DNA of 64,000 nucleotides from Candidula unifasciata (taxonomy: Eukaryota > Mollusca > Gastropoda > Stylommatophora > Geomitridae), in the NCBI GenBank assembly GCA_905116865.2, contig CAJHNH020000217.1, positions 79,501 through 143,500 of the forward strand, read 5' to 3'. Of this stretch, positions 1 to 10,213 are shown piece after piece (positions within the stretch are counted from its first letter, which is position 1; the number at the start of each line of letters is the position of its first letter). The notes beneath the pieces were generated by a model. That model was given only the letters and a program-made list of their open reading frames with translations, was not told the DNA's origin and did no database searches. A program made the translations under genes and the position numbers.

Positions 1-61
1 ATGTGTTGTTAAACAATTTTTTTTTTTTAACGAGACAGTTACAATTTTTGTCCACATGTTG

Positions 62-545
62 AATTTAGAATCGACATCACAGCACCTGGGACACCCCCAT
101 AAGCGCTCTGTCCCCATCTTCAAAAACAAGCAAAGAGTTCCAATTCCGATTTCATCAGTAACTGTCTGATTGTATATCCGTCCCGCCTTTTCCCTGAGTG
201 TTAAGCGCCGACCAGATCCCCTTGTAACTCCTGGCAGTGCCATTCTTCCCAGACCGTAATCATCTATCTGTGCCTCCGCACTGTTCACTCGCTCCCAAAG
301 AGCCCTCACAACATCCAGCCTGTCTTACATCAGTTCACCACCAAGTGGTGCAGAACCGGTCAGTCTGCTCACTTCCCAACACACTGGCATAACCTGGAGA
401 AAATATCCGAAGGATGGCAACTACCTGGGACCTCTGAATTGATGGTTGTCACTCTGCACGGAGCATGCCTGTCATCACCTTTCTCAACACGCTCTGCGAG
501 TGTTACAATCCCGGCATGTGTGTGCAGCTTCGTCCAAATAATAAA
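62..545 (-). mobile_element. RNase H LINE family 1, 3' end fragment
   Basis: Read on the minus strand, this matches the 3' part of the LINE seen at 10.5-12.3 kb: the segment after the RNase H domain, including the equivalents of the LGGEL and VTRGSG stretches, followed by the 3' untranslated part. It is frameshifted and 5'-truncated and cannot be active. Sister fragments lie at 34.1-35.7 kb, 41.3-41.8 kb and 45.1-45.8 kb. Confidence 0.7.
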
Positions 546-672
546 AAGGAATCAACAGATTTCTATGCAACACATAGATGTACTTTTGCAGAAGAATGTT
601 TAAAATTCCATAGCACGCCGACTGGGATCATTTAGATATATATTGATACAGCAGTAGAGGTTTAAGTATTTA

Positions 673-937
673 CACTCCTTTTTGGGTTCCCGGGCACTAT
701 TATATGGAAAACAAGAATAGACCCACTGGCTCCCCAATAAGCATGTCGTAAGAGTCTTCCAGAGTCGGAGTGCATCTGTCTGAAAGGCACGGAACCCCAA
801 AAATCTGTACACAGTTAAGTCAAATCTGTGAAACGGATGTGCACGCAACACACAGTTTCCTAAACTAGACTAAAGTCCAGCGGGGGACAAACAACCAGAA
901 CTTTCCGCCGGAGTTTACAGCGAAGAAGAAGAACAAT
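673..937 (+). repeat. SINE-C copy (GAA-tailed dispersed repeat)
   Basis: About 265 bp similar to the element at 37743-38022. It shares the starting segment with GGGTTCC, the internal AACAAGAATAGACCCACTG and GGAGTGCATCTG blocks, and the end CCAGAACTTTCCGCCGGAG followed by GAAGAAGAAGAA. The GAA tract looks like a 3' tail. No clear Pol III A and B boxes are visible, so the family is unclassified. Confidence 0.7.
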
Positions 938-1069
938 TGAGGCACATGGATAACATCAGATATAATACAGAGATATAGAACTGGCAAAACCTGTATTTTA
1001 TCAAATAAAGAACAGCTTATGCGATAAACCACTGTCGTGACAGGTTAGAAACAGAATTCTCACGTGCTG

Positions 1070-1325
1070 TATTCTTCTTCTTTTTAGTATTCACCAGCTG
1101 TAAACAGCGGCGGAAATTTCTGGTTGTTCGTTCACTTTTGTACTTTGGTCTTGTTCCAGAACTTTAGTTTTGCATGCGCATGCGTTTTATAGAGTTAGTT
1201 TATTTATATGCAGACTGTTGGACACTGTTAACTTATAGATGTGAATCCTGGATCTAAAAAAAAATTACTCTTTCTGTGCGGTTTCTGGGACCCATTTTGG
1301 AGACAAAAGAATAGACCGACTCACT
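1070..1325 (-). repeat. SINE-C copy, degraded
   Basis: An inverted and decayed copy of the GAA-tailed repeat. The TTCTTC tract at the left is the tail, followed by the complement of the element (CAGCTGTAAAC, TTCTGGTTGTTCG, TGCAGACTGTTG). Its far end runs into a poly-C tract at 1333-1350. Confidence 0.6.
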
Positions 1326-1394
1326 ATCGCCCCTCCCCCCCCCCCCCCCCGACCAATGGAAATTTCATAACAATAGACTAATTAAAGGATGTTT

Positions 1395-1520
1395 CCTTCG
1401 AAGTCAGTTACCAGGGGATCTGGCTGTCGCTCAGCACTCAATGGAAAGCCGAGACGGATGTACAATCAGACAGTTACTGGTACCATCGGAATTGGAACTC
1501 TTCTTACTGCTGACGATGGG
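1395..1520 (+). mobile_element. RNase H LINE family 1, short 3' fragment
   Basis: About 125 bp encoding the VTRGSGCRSALNGKPRR-type segment seen near the 3' end of the LINE at 12.1 kb. It is a short remnant next to the 26-bp minisatellite. Confidence 0.6.
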
Positions 1521-1759
1521 GAGTCTACGCTCACAGTGGAGAAAGAAAGGGGGAAACAAGAAAGAAAGAAACTTAAATGTAAGGCACGGTGCCCGGTACA
1601 AAGAAGTATCGTACAACTCTAAGCAGTTTGTATCTTCTTCTTCATTTAACGTTGACCACTTTCAGCTAGGTCAGAAAACATGGCTGCTCTCTTTCCTGTT
1701 CGCTATATTTGTGGTGACGTTTCTGGTCCGCATCTCTTTTGTTTTTGAATTGTGCAATA

Positions 1760-2424
1760 GCAGCAGGGCAGCAGAAAGGGTGGTGGCAGCAGGGCAGCAA
1801 ACAGGGTGGTGGCAGCAGGGCAGCAAACAGGGTGGTGGCAGCAGGGCAGCAAACAGGGTGGTGGCAGCAGGGCAGCAGACAGGGTGGTGGCAGCAGGGCA
1901 GCAGACAGGGTGGGGGCAGCAGGGCAGCAAACAGGGTGGTGGCAGCAGGGCAGCAGACGGTGGTGGCAGCAGGGCAGCAGACAGAGTGGTGGCAGCAGGG
2001 CAGCAGACAGGGTGGTGGCAGCAGGACAGCAAACAGGGTGGTGGCAGCAGGGCGGCAAACAGGGTGGCGGCAGGGCAGCAAACAGAGTGGTGGCAGCAGG
2101 GCAGCAAACAGAGTGGTGGCAGCAGGGCAGCAAACAGGGTGGTGGCGGCAGGGCAGCAAACAGGGTGGTGGCGGCAGGGCAGCAAACAGGGTGGTGGCAG
2201 CAGGGCAGCAAACAGGGTGGTGGCGGCAGGGCAGCAAACAGGGTGGTGGCAGCAGGGCAGCAAACAGGGTGGTGGCGGCAGGGCAGCAAACAGGGTGGTG
2301 GCGGCAGGGCAGCAAACAGGGTGGTGGCAGCAGAGCAGAAAACATGGTGGACGCGGTAGGGCAGCAAACAGGGTGGTGGCGACAGGGCAGCAAACAGGGT
2401 GGTGGCGACAGGGCAGCAGTCTAG
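1760..2424 (+). repeat. 26-bp GC-rich minisatellite, about 25 copies
   Basis: A tandem array with consensus unit GGTGGTGGCAGCAGGGCAGC plus AAACAG. Because 26 is not a multiple of three and the unit carries no stop in any phase, long ORFs appear in all three forward frames and on the reverse strand (for example 1441-2424 + and 1703-2455 -). Their products are repetitive Gly/Gln/Arg/Ala or Cys/Pro/Leu/His peptides. I read these as repeat shadows and not as genes. Confidence 0.9.
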
Positions 2425-2519
2425 GGCAGCACAGAGGTGTAGTTTTCTTCTGCAAAACTACATCTGTGTGTAGCAGACTGCTATGATAATCGATTCCTTA
2501 TTCAACCTTCAACGTTCGA

Positions 2520-2736
2520 TATCGGAGTGCGGTCTGCCTGAGGGGCGAGCAACAAACATACTACAAGCAGGTGAGCCAGAAATGGAAAGTGGATATGCCC
2601 GCAAATTCAAGTTCAGAAACAAGACCTTCTTCTTCGAGCAGTAAACTTCGGCGGAAAGTTCTGGTTGTTCGTCCGTTTCTAGACTGTAGTCTTGTTCTGG
2701 AACTTGACTTCTGCGTCCAGAAGGACGCGCGACCAT
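2520..2736. repeat. Two SINE-C fragments, head to head
   Basis: At 2520-2620 there is a + strand piece (GGAGTGCGGTCTGCCTGAGG) and at 2625-2736 a - strand piece starting with the TTCTTCTTC tail and then GCGGAAAGTTCTGGTTGTTCG. Both match the GAA-tailed repeat at 37743-38022. They may come from one rearranged copy or two insertions. Confidence 0.55.
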
Positions 2737-3240
2737 AAATTAGGGACAGTCATTAGCGCCCACGCCAGTCGCCAAGGCACTTTATGATAATGATAATGAT
2801 GATGATAATCAGCATCACCATAAGCTGTACCGATAAGCATAAGCTGTCATGTTACGCCATCCTATACGATCGCCAGAATAACAAATCAGGTCAGTGTTCT
2901 TGTCTCACCTTATCCATATCGCTAAGCCACCGTACAGAAACACCACGTCTAATTTACACAATCAGGTTACGGTTTCCATCTGTCTCGAGAAGTGGAGCCT
3001 CGTGTCGATAGATACGATGTCTGTTCATTCGTGCAATTAAATTTTCGCGCCGTGTTTTCGTCACTGTGCTGTCTGCACAACACAGATTATTTACATACAG
3101 TCGACCAGCTTTCACATCTGGTTATCTCTTAGAAATCGTAATGTGTGCAGGATGGACGCATGAGAATACTATAGGTCAAAGAATTTACAGTTGAATCACT
3201 CTGTTGCAGCTGACTGTGTCTCTTTCTCCTGTCGTCTTCT
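2737..3240. other. No gene recognised
   Basis: Holds a short (ATGATA)n-like tract near 2785-2812 and otherwise unique sequence. No coding homology, RNA gene or transposon end is seen. Confidence 0.5.
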
Positions 3241-3243
3241 TCT

Positions 3244-3575
3244 CCTTTTTCTTTTCTTCTTCTTCTTCTTCTTCTTCTTCTTCTTCTTCTTCTTCTTCTT
3301 CTTCTTCTTCTTCTTCTTCTTCTTCTTCTTCTTCTTCTTCTTCTTCTTCTTTCTTCTTCTTCTTCTTCTTCTTCTTCTTCTTCTTCTTCTTCTTCTTCTT
3401 CTTCTTCTTCTTCTTCTTCTTCTTCTTCTTCTTCTTCTTCTTCTTCTTCTTCTTCTTCTTCTTCTTCTCCTCCTCCTCCTCCTCCTTCTCTTCTTCTTCT
3501 TCTTCTTCTTCTTCTTCTTCTTCTTCTTCTTCTTCTTCTTCTTCTGCTTCTGCTGCTGCTGCTGCTGCTGCATCC
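3244..3575. repeat. (CTT)n/(GAA)n microsatellite, about 330 bp
   Basis: A nearly pure pyrimidine tract of CTT units with small interruptions, CCT units near 3469-3485 and CTG units near 3544-3571. The ORFs on both strands are homopolymer shadows (Phe, Leu, Ser; Lys, Arg, Glu). A mirror-like polypurine/polypyrimidine run of this length can in principle form triplex (H-DNA). Confidence 0.95.
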
Positions 3576-3599
3576 TCTTTTTCTTTTTGAAATATAAAA

Positions 3600-4265
3600 G
3601 AGAAGACTAAATAGAAGAGAAAGAAGAAAACTGTCATCTTTCAAACCGCAAACGCATATGTGACTATACCGTTGATTAAAAGCATGTAAATACAGTTTTT
3701 GAAGGATCTACGTGTCAACATTAGCCTAATTCCCCAACCGCCTATCTAACCAGTTAATTGTGAATGTGGAAGAAGAAGAAGAACTTTTTGCTACTAGTTG
3801 TGATCAGCTGTATCGATGTCAGACCTGCACGGATTGGCGACAAAGTCAGTTCTGGAGCTCTGTGTTAGTAAGCGACCAGATTAACCCATTTACTGCAGCT
3901 AATTAGCCTGAGATATGGCTGGAAGCTTGAAACATGAAAGATACACAAATGTGTCAAACGAACTTATCGATCAAAGCTTTTGTGAACGAAAAACACAAAT
4001 ACTTTTCTGACAGCAGAAGTATTCCAAGTCATAATAGATTTTCTGAACATCACAACAAAACATATTATTATTATCTTTTTTTTTTTTTTTTTTTGTAAAA
4101 CTATACAACTGGAAGACATTCAGGTGAAACACAAAAGAAGACAAACAGCAAGAACAACAGGAATTAAAACAAACAAGTGGCACGTTTGTCGAACTTGGCT
4201 GTCATATTTTGCCTGAAGCCAGCCGCTTTTAAATATCAGCCCTTTAGCAGTCACTTGTAAAATTT
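3600..4265. other. No gene recognised
   Basis: Mostly unique sequence with a poly-T run at 4076-4096. A GAAGAAGAAGAAC stretch near 3769-3783 may be the remnant tail of a GAA-tailed repeat. No exon is supported. Confidence 0.4.
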
Positions 4266-4269
4266 GCTT

Positions 4270-4965
4270 CTATTCTCTGGTAGTCTTTCTGCAGCTACCT
4301 TACTTCTGCAGCTATCCCACTGTTGCTACTTTCTTGCAGCTACTTTACTGTAATTACCTAATTCTGCTACAGTTATTTTACTTCCATTTCCCTACTGTAG
4401 CTACGTTGCTGCAGCTATTGTGCTGCTACTACCATACTGTTTTACAGCTTTTCTTTGGAGACTTTACTGACAGCCTACTTCAGTTCCGTTACTGTGCATA
4501 CCTTCCTGTGGCTACTTTACTATGGCTGCTTCAGTGCAGCCACTTTACTGAGCATAACTTTCAGCACCTATGTTGCCTTTCTGCAGCTATATTACTGTGG
4601 CTACCTTTCTGCAGCTATATTACTGTGGCTACCTTCCTGCAGCTATATTACTGTGGCTACCTTTCTGCAGCTATATTACTGTGGCTACCTTTCTGCAGCT
4701 ATATTACTGTAGCTACCTTTCTGCAGTTATATTACTGTGGCTACCTTTCTGCAGCTATATTACTGTGGCTACCTTTCTGCAGCTATATTACTGTGGCTAC
4801 CTTCCTGTAGCTATAGTAATGTGGCTACCTCTTTGCAGCTATATTACTGTGACTACCTTCCTGCAGCTATATTACTGTGGCTACCTTCCTGCAGCTATAT
4901 TACTGAAGCTACTTTGTTGCTCTGCCTTAGTGCCGCTATATATTAAGCTGGATACTTCTTGCAGC
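4270..4965. repeat. 28-bp minisatellite with degenerate flank
   Basis: The core at about 4570-4915 is a tandem array of a 28-bp unit built of CTGCAGCTATATTACTGTGG plus CTACCTTT, with C/T variants. To the left (4270-4570) the same CTGCAGCTA periodicity is visible but diverged, as expected for an older part of the array. Period 28 shifts frame each copy, so the Leu/Tyr/Cys-rich ORFs here are artefacts. Confidence 0.9.
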
Positions 4966-6030
4966 TAAATTACTTCATGAACTCAGGTGGGCTCACCCTC
5001 TGAAATTGTCTAGGAGCTCGTGGGCCGAAACAGTTATGGACAAGGAATCACTTCTATTGGTGATTGGTAGACTCCTGTTGTACATGCTTCCCTGTGGAGT
5101 TTCTTCTTATTCCTTTTGTGCTTTTTGCCCCTGTCAGACAAAAACAATCGCGTCCCCCACTATTGATTTAACACGAGTCTCCCGCGTGAGCGCCCAATGC
5201 TGTAATCACTCGGTCAGCCACTCTTTATTTAAAGTACAGTCTGAAACTTATTTCGCTACCGAAATAGCAGATATTAAGCCATGTTTATGTTCCAGTTTAT
5301 TGGATAACGTAGGAACAGTGCTGTCTGTTCGTGAAACATTTGACCTTCCACGTTATTCAGCTACATAACTTCTATTACTGGTTAGTGACAAATAAGCTTG
5401 AGGCTATAGCCGTTGTCGCATCCAGTTCCCTCCCAAAGGAATCCATGATTCTGCCATGCCTTGTTATTTCAGTTCATGTTAATTCTTTGAATTCCAGAGA
5501 ACACATAGTTGGTTCATTGGTTACTGTTTGTACTGTAAACATTTATTTACTCCTTCTGGCCCACTCTTCTGTTATGTTTATCTGTTCTGGCTTAGATGTT
5601 ACCTTAACTTTTTTTGTCCGAACGCTTTTTCATTAATTCGCATGACTTAAAAGTGATTTTTCTAAGGTATTCAAACTTTAGGATAAACATTGTTCAAGTA
5701 ACAGCTAATTGGGACTGATAGGCTTAATATCTAAGATTATGACTGAAGGATAGGTGGGTCAACAAATTGAATATTGTTGGCTGGGTGAGTTAGGTTCACG
5801 TTAATCTCCCCAGACAGAGTAGGTCACTTTTCATTTACAAGTTTGTTGAGCTGGTCGACTTTCCTGAAGGTTACTGATGTGTCCCGCTATGTTTACTTTC
5901 TGTGATGTCTTTCATTTACGTTTTCATTCCGAGAAAGAGAATGCATGTGATATAGGTTGCAGCACTCTCTATGGGTGTTGTGTTAGGACCAGTTTTTCCA
6001 TGTATTTGGTGTGTTAAAAGCGGGTTCCGC
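4966..6030. other. No gene recognised; possible decayed tRNA-derived SINE head at 5030-5230
   Basis: On the minus strand near 5225-5160 the sequence GTGGCTGACCGAGTGATTAC resembles a tRNA A-box region, but the B-box position is decayed. The remainder shows no exon with homology. ORFs at 5006-5368 and 5331-5636 have no recognisable domain. Confidence 0.3.
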
Positions 6031-6150
6031 ATTAATTGCACATGGCCGGCCCATTGATCACGCAGACATTGTCAATGCCGTTAAAGAGATAGGATGTTCC
6101 GGGGATTTTGGAAGCAACCTGTAAAAGAATACGCAACTAACCTTGTGTTT
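6030..6150 (+). mobile_element. RNase H LINE family 2 fragment joined to a SINE-A tail
   Basis: At 6035-6120 the + strand encodes a short stretch (HADIVNAVKEIG) matching the post-RNase H segment of the LINE at 32.7 kb (MDHADIINALREMG). It is directly followed at 6112-6146 by the 3' tail of SINE-A (GAATACGCAACTAACCT). Both are remnants. Confidence 0.5.
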
Positions 6151-8340
6151 TCCAGCCCCTTCGTTTTTTAGCTTCTTAGTCGTAGCTCATGTTCCGTTTT
6201 TCTTTGTTGGGGGAGTGGGGGGGGGGTGTCGCGCGCCCAGGTGGGTAAATACACTGAATTAGTGAGGGTGTGGGTTTGAACCTTAACAATGCCCACCCAC
6301 GTGAGAAACTGGACTAATATCTAAGCTATGTTGATCCTAGACAGTCCTGGATAGCCAAGAAAACAGCGAGTGGCTCGTTCCATGAAATGAAAGTTGCTGT
6401 ACTTGTATCCACAGGAGTAGGAGAAGGGATAGATAGATATCAGGATAAACCCACTGTTATATAATCCCGATACACAGTTAACCCCTCCGACTATTCTCCT
6501 CTCCTGGCATTACTTAAAAGCCCCTATCAAGTGATTTAAATATTTGTTAGCTGAAGTAAACTAATATGCACAAAGACACTTGAACCTAAGTACACAATTT
6601 ACTCAACTATTTTGTAACAACATCAAACATGATTTATTTGAATAAATCGAAATTAAAATGAACTTGTTTAGGCTAGTAGAGTTGAAATGATGTGAATGAT
6701 GAAATCATAAAGGTATTGGAAAGTAACAACCTTTGGACAGTTCTCGGCTTGAGACCCTGCCTGTCTTTTCCAGTTTGTCGTCCTCACTGCTTTCAGCAGG
6801 TCGTTACACTCAGACGGTCGGCAAATAATGGATGCCTACTAGTCCCTGCCCAATGTGGGAACTGGAGAATGAAGAAACAAGCGCATATTTGTAGTATCTG
6901 CTCTAGATGTACACTAAGCATGTATATTATAATAAAATCAAACATGTTTATTTAAATAAAACATTTCATCTCTCCCTCATGTTCACATTCACTCCTGTCC
7001 TTTTTGGAAGGTCTTATGTCTCACATTCCAACTGTTACATCTACTGCCTTCCTCTACACGAGTCCTGTAATGATAGTCAAGTCTTCTACGTCAGGTGCCA
7101 TCTCTCGTACAGACTCAAATGACACTCAGTCAGACAGAACAAGTTCTGGAATCCATGCTTGGAACAATGGACTCGCCCAGAAAGCTAACAATATTTCTGA
7201 GGCGAATCAAATAACAAATCTCGTGGATTTACTCTCCGGGATCAATCTCCGCATTAGCCTCCCGAGAGTTAAACACATTTCAGTTTGTTAGCTGGATGTA
7301 ATACAGATTCACATTAACCACACGTGAAAAGATTGCCAAAGTTATCTTCACGCTTGTGATTTCAAAAACATAATAGTTCATTAAATTTCAATGGTAACAT
7401 CAACATTTAAGTTTTACAACATTGAAACACATGTGCACGAAAAACATTCATGACACTATCAAAGAGGATATAAAGCAATGTGACAGTGCTCTAAGAGAAT
7501 GGAGAATTGTCCGCTAAGCAGTACTACAAAGTGATGAAGACCACACTTGAGCAAAAAGACAGTTAGATTTCTATCACAAAATATAGATTTGAACCTAATT
7601 TCGTTCTTACCTGGAAAATGAAACCACGATGCCCAAAGTTCTGTCTCAAGCTTAGGTTAAGCCCAACAGATGGCATGTGCTGGACAGAGTCTCATTTACC
7701 AGACCTAGAGTTTACCCCTTTATAACTTTTATTAAGCTCCTCCTACATTACGCCTAAAACCATTCTCGTTCAAGGATGTCACAGCTCCTCCCCTGTGGGT
7801 AAGTTTATTCGCTGTCAGTCATAGCTGTACAACACTTGTTTAAATTCCCACGCTAGGATCTCCTGGTCAATTCATCTGACCAGAGCAAATAGGACAAGTC
7901 ACACCTCCAGTCTACTTCACCTGCCATCACAATAAAATCAGACGGTGTCAATTCTTCTGTTAACACTTTCTGCTCACCATGTCAATAGTGACCGTCGGAC
8001 CTGCCCTCGAGTTAGGTAACCTCAGGGGGAATTAAACACAATTAGCCGGAGTTATGTGCTCCTAATGGTCTGCCTAGGAGATACATATCTGACACCAACA
8101 AATGGTGTGCAAATCTCCAGTCAGTAAGTCTGCTTGGTCAGTCTTATCTCTGTACGTTAACACTTTACCTCTGGGAAAAAGTTTTAGTGTTTTAGTCCAG
8201 GAAAATTAAATGCTTGTTCAGGTCGCCTACTTAGATTAAGGATGTACCCAAATCCCTATTTTTCTGTATACTTTAAAATACATACAAATAAAAGTAGGTT
8301 GAGGAAAGACATTCTGAAGTCACCGAGCGTATTGTCACAG
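6150..8340. other. About 2.2 kb without recognised features
   Basis: AT-rich sequence with a poly-G run near 6218-6228. A 95-codon + strand ORF at 7004-7291 (starts MEGLMSHIPTV) and shorter ones carry no recognisable domain and lack flanking splice or promoter evidence. Similar AATAAAACAT-type blocks near 6630 and 6950 hint at a diverged duplication. I assign no function. Confidence 0.35.
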
Positions 8341-8356
8341 AGCGTATTGTCACAGG

Positions 8357-8375
8357 GGGGGGGGGGGGGGGGGTG
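8357..8375. repeat. Poly-G tract preceded by a 16-bp duplication
   Basis: A run of about 18 G follows two direct copies of GAGCGTATTGTCACAG (about 8325-8356). Confidence 0.85.
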
Positions 8376-8517
8376 ATTGCTGATGATGCTAGTGATAGTT
8401 GGTTTCCCAGATTCTACATGTAGATTCAACTAATATCTTGATATCTGACAAAGATCACTTGAATAAATACGCCGCCTGTTGTCAACAGATGCTCACATAA
8501 TCTTACACAAGATAAGC

Positions 8518-8812
8518 TTCTTCTTAGCTTTCTCCAGCTGTAAACTCCGGCAGAAAGTTCAGGTTATTCTGGCTGTTAACTGGACTTGAGTCTTGTTTCA
8601 AAGCGTGAATTCTTTGTGCACATTCGTGTAACAGATCTACTTATTTGTATGTAGACTGTTGGTTCCTCGCTTCTTAGGCAGATATGCTAGAACTTCGGGT
8701 GAAAAATCCACAGTTAGTTGTCTTTTACAATACGCTTCATGAAAGGGCACTGGATATATTCTCCACCCCCCCCCCCTTTTTTTTTTAAATGGGACCCCAG
8801 AACCCTCTTGGG
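8518..8812 (-). repeat. SINE-C copy
   Basis: An inverted GAA-tailed repeat. It starts with TTCTTCTTAG, then CAGCTGTAAACTCCGG, AGTCTTG, TGTAGACTGTTGGTTCC, and ends near GGGACCCCAGAACCC. A poly-C/poly-T tract at 8765-8787 interrupts it. Confidence 0.7.
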
Positions 8813-8884
8813 AAAGTTACACGTTCAAATAATGAAAACATAAGGAATACATTGCACGTTTATTGCCTCAGATATTTTGCTGTG

Positions 8885-9115
8885 GGTACCATGGTATCAC
8901 AATGGCTAAACGCTCGTCTGCCTACCCTTTGGTCTTGGGTTCAAATCCACATCGAGACTTATTTCTTTTTCAGTATGAATTAGGTCAACTTAATCTAAAA
9001 ATAGGTGTAAAGTAATTTCCTCGGAAGTAACAGTGGCTTAGCGTAATGCTGATTACTTTTCCCATCGAGCGCTGACTGATCTGTCACTTCTGACCCAGTG
9101 CACCACTGGCCTTTT
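8885..9115 (+). repeat. SINE-B copy (tRNA-derived)
   Basis: The head has a tRNA-like A box (ATGGCTAAACGCTC) and B box (GGGTTCAAATCC). The body retains blocks shared with the other SINE-B copies, such as GGAAGTAA, AGCGTAATGCTGA and GCGCTGA. It is diverged from the better copy at 33698-33959. Confidence 0.65.
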
Positions 9116-9344
9116 AACAGGTCCTTTACTTTTTATTGACTAAGATTCTGCTGTATCACATCAGATGCATACAATAGAATTTACACCAACATTTAAACAT
9201 AACAGTTAATACTTTATCTGAATACACAAGGCATATTGTCCATTATTTTACTTTGCATTTTACCATGGAATCTTAGCCTAATTTAGAATACTTGGCATTA
9301 AGTGTCAGGACAAAATCACAAACACTTCTTCTTCTTCTTCTCTT

Positions 9345-9860
9345 CCACCTTGTACCTCATCGAAGTGGCAGGACAAAATCACAAACACTGAGGTATTGAA
9401 AAGAGCAGGTACTACAACAGTCTTCTCAATGCTCAGTCTACGAAGGCTCAGGTGGTTGGGTCACACCTGGAGAATTGAGGATGGCAGAGTCCTTAAGGAC
9501 ATCCTTTATGGTGAACTAAAGACGGGTAGAAGATGCTAAGGCCGAACTCTGCTACAGTATAAAGACGTGTACAAGTGGGACATGAAGGATACAGGTATTA
9601 AGGTGGACTCGTTGGAACAAAATGCCATGGACCGTGTTGTGTAGAGGGCACACATCAGGAAGGGAATGAGAATGGAGGAAGAAATGATTGCAGAAAGATC
9701 GAGACCTAAACGTCTGAGAAGAAACGGATTAATTAACCACGAATGTTGACAACAGCGATCCAGAAATCCCATGCTATAATTGTGGTAGACTTTTCTTAAA
9801 ACGGGCGGGTCTTGCTAGTCACACTCGCCATCGCCATGGGCTGTGAGTTCCATGCCTCCC
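9345..9860 (+). mobile_element. LINE 3' end with C-terminal zinc-knuckle (copy 1)
   Basis: The + strand encodes a broken C-terminal reverse-transcriptase ORF: LSMLSLRRLRWLGHTWR, then a KDILYGEL segment, then YKDVYKWDMKDTGI. It ends near 9780-9842 with CYNCGRLF and SHTRHRH, a CxxC/HxxxH zinc-binding pattern. The RRLRWLGH signature is typical of animal non-LTR retrotransposon C-termini. An in-frame stop lies near 9537. A second copy lies at 20170-20700. Confidence 0.75.
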
Positions 9861-10158
9861 CATAGCGCAGTATAAGACTGTTGTCTGAAAAGACAAAAAG
9901 GTGCCACTCTTAGCCCAACTAGATGTTGCTGGTTTGCACACATTCTGTAGAATGCATCTAAGTAGAATACTTGAATATTCTAAGCAATAAATTGTAGAGA
10001 ATATTTTTTACCTACTCTTCATTTCAATTTACAAATGGAAAAACAAAAAATGGCTATACCATTAGGTAATCTTAAGGTATCTTTTTGTTTCCTACATGCA
10101 CATTGACTAAATGGGCATTTCTGGTTAAAGCAGTGTTTATTTTTCTCGTCAACTTTAG
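9860..10158. other. TMEM65 intron sequence, no other feature
   Basis: AT-rich sequence between the LINE tail and the first TMEM65 exon recognised. It ends with a pyrimidine-rich stretch and AG at 10157-10158. Confidence 0.4.
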
Positions 10159-10213
10159 GGTGAATACATTGATTTGACACTGGGAGCTGCCCTTGGAATC
10201 AGCACTATGGCAG
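10159..10213 (+). CDS. TMEM65: TMEM65 exon (first in window)
   Basis: The acceptor AG is at 10157-10158 and the donor GTACTG starts at 10214. It reads in phase 0 as GEYIDLTLGAALGISTMA plus one base. This is the end of the second membrane segment, where the ISTMA motif is nearly invariant in the family. Confidence 0.85.

Noticed and set aside
1441..2424. 327-codon + ORF and overlapping ORFs on both strands
   Set aside because: Produced by a stop-free 26-bp repeat. All frames are open and the peptide is purely repetitive.
3129..3644. Poly-Glu/Lys/Arg and poly-Phe/Leu/Ser ORFs
   Set aside because: Shadows of the CTT microsatellite.
7004..7291. 95-codon + ORF
   Set aside because: Looks polar and non-repetitive but matches nothing known to me and lacks supporting signals; left as unassigned.
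9536..9772. Minus ORF starting MGFLDR as a missing TMEM65 exon (FLDN motif)
   Set aside because: Wrong strand; it is the antisense of a LINE tail.
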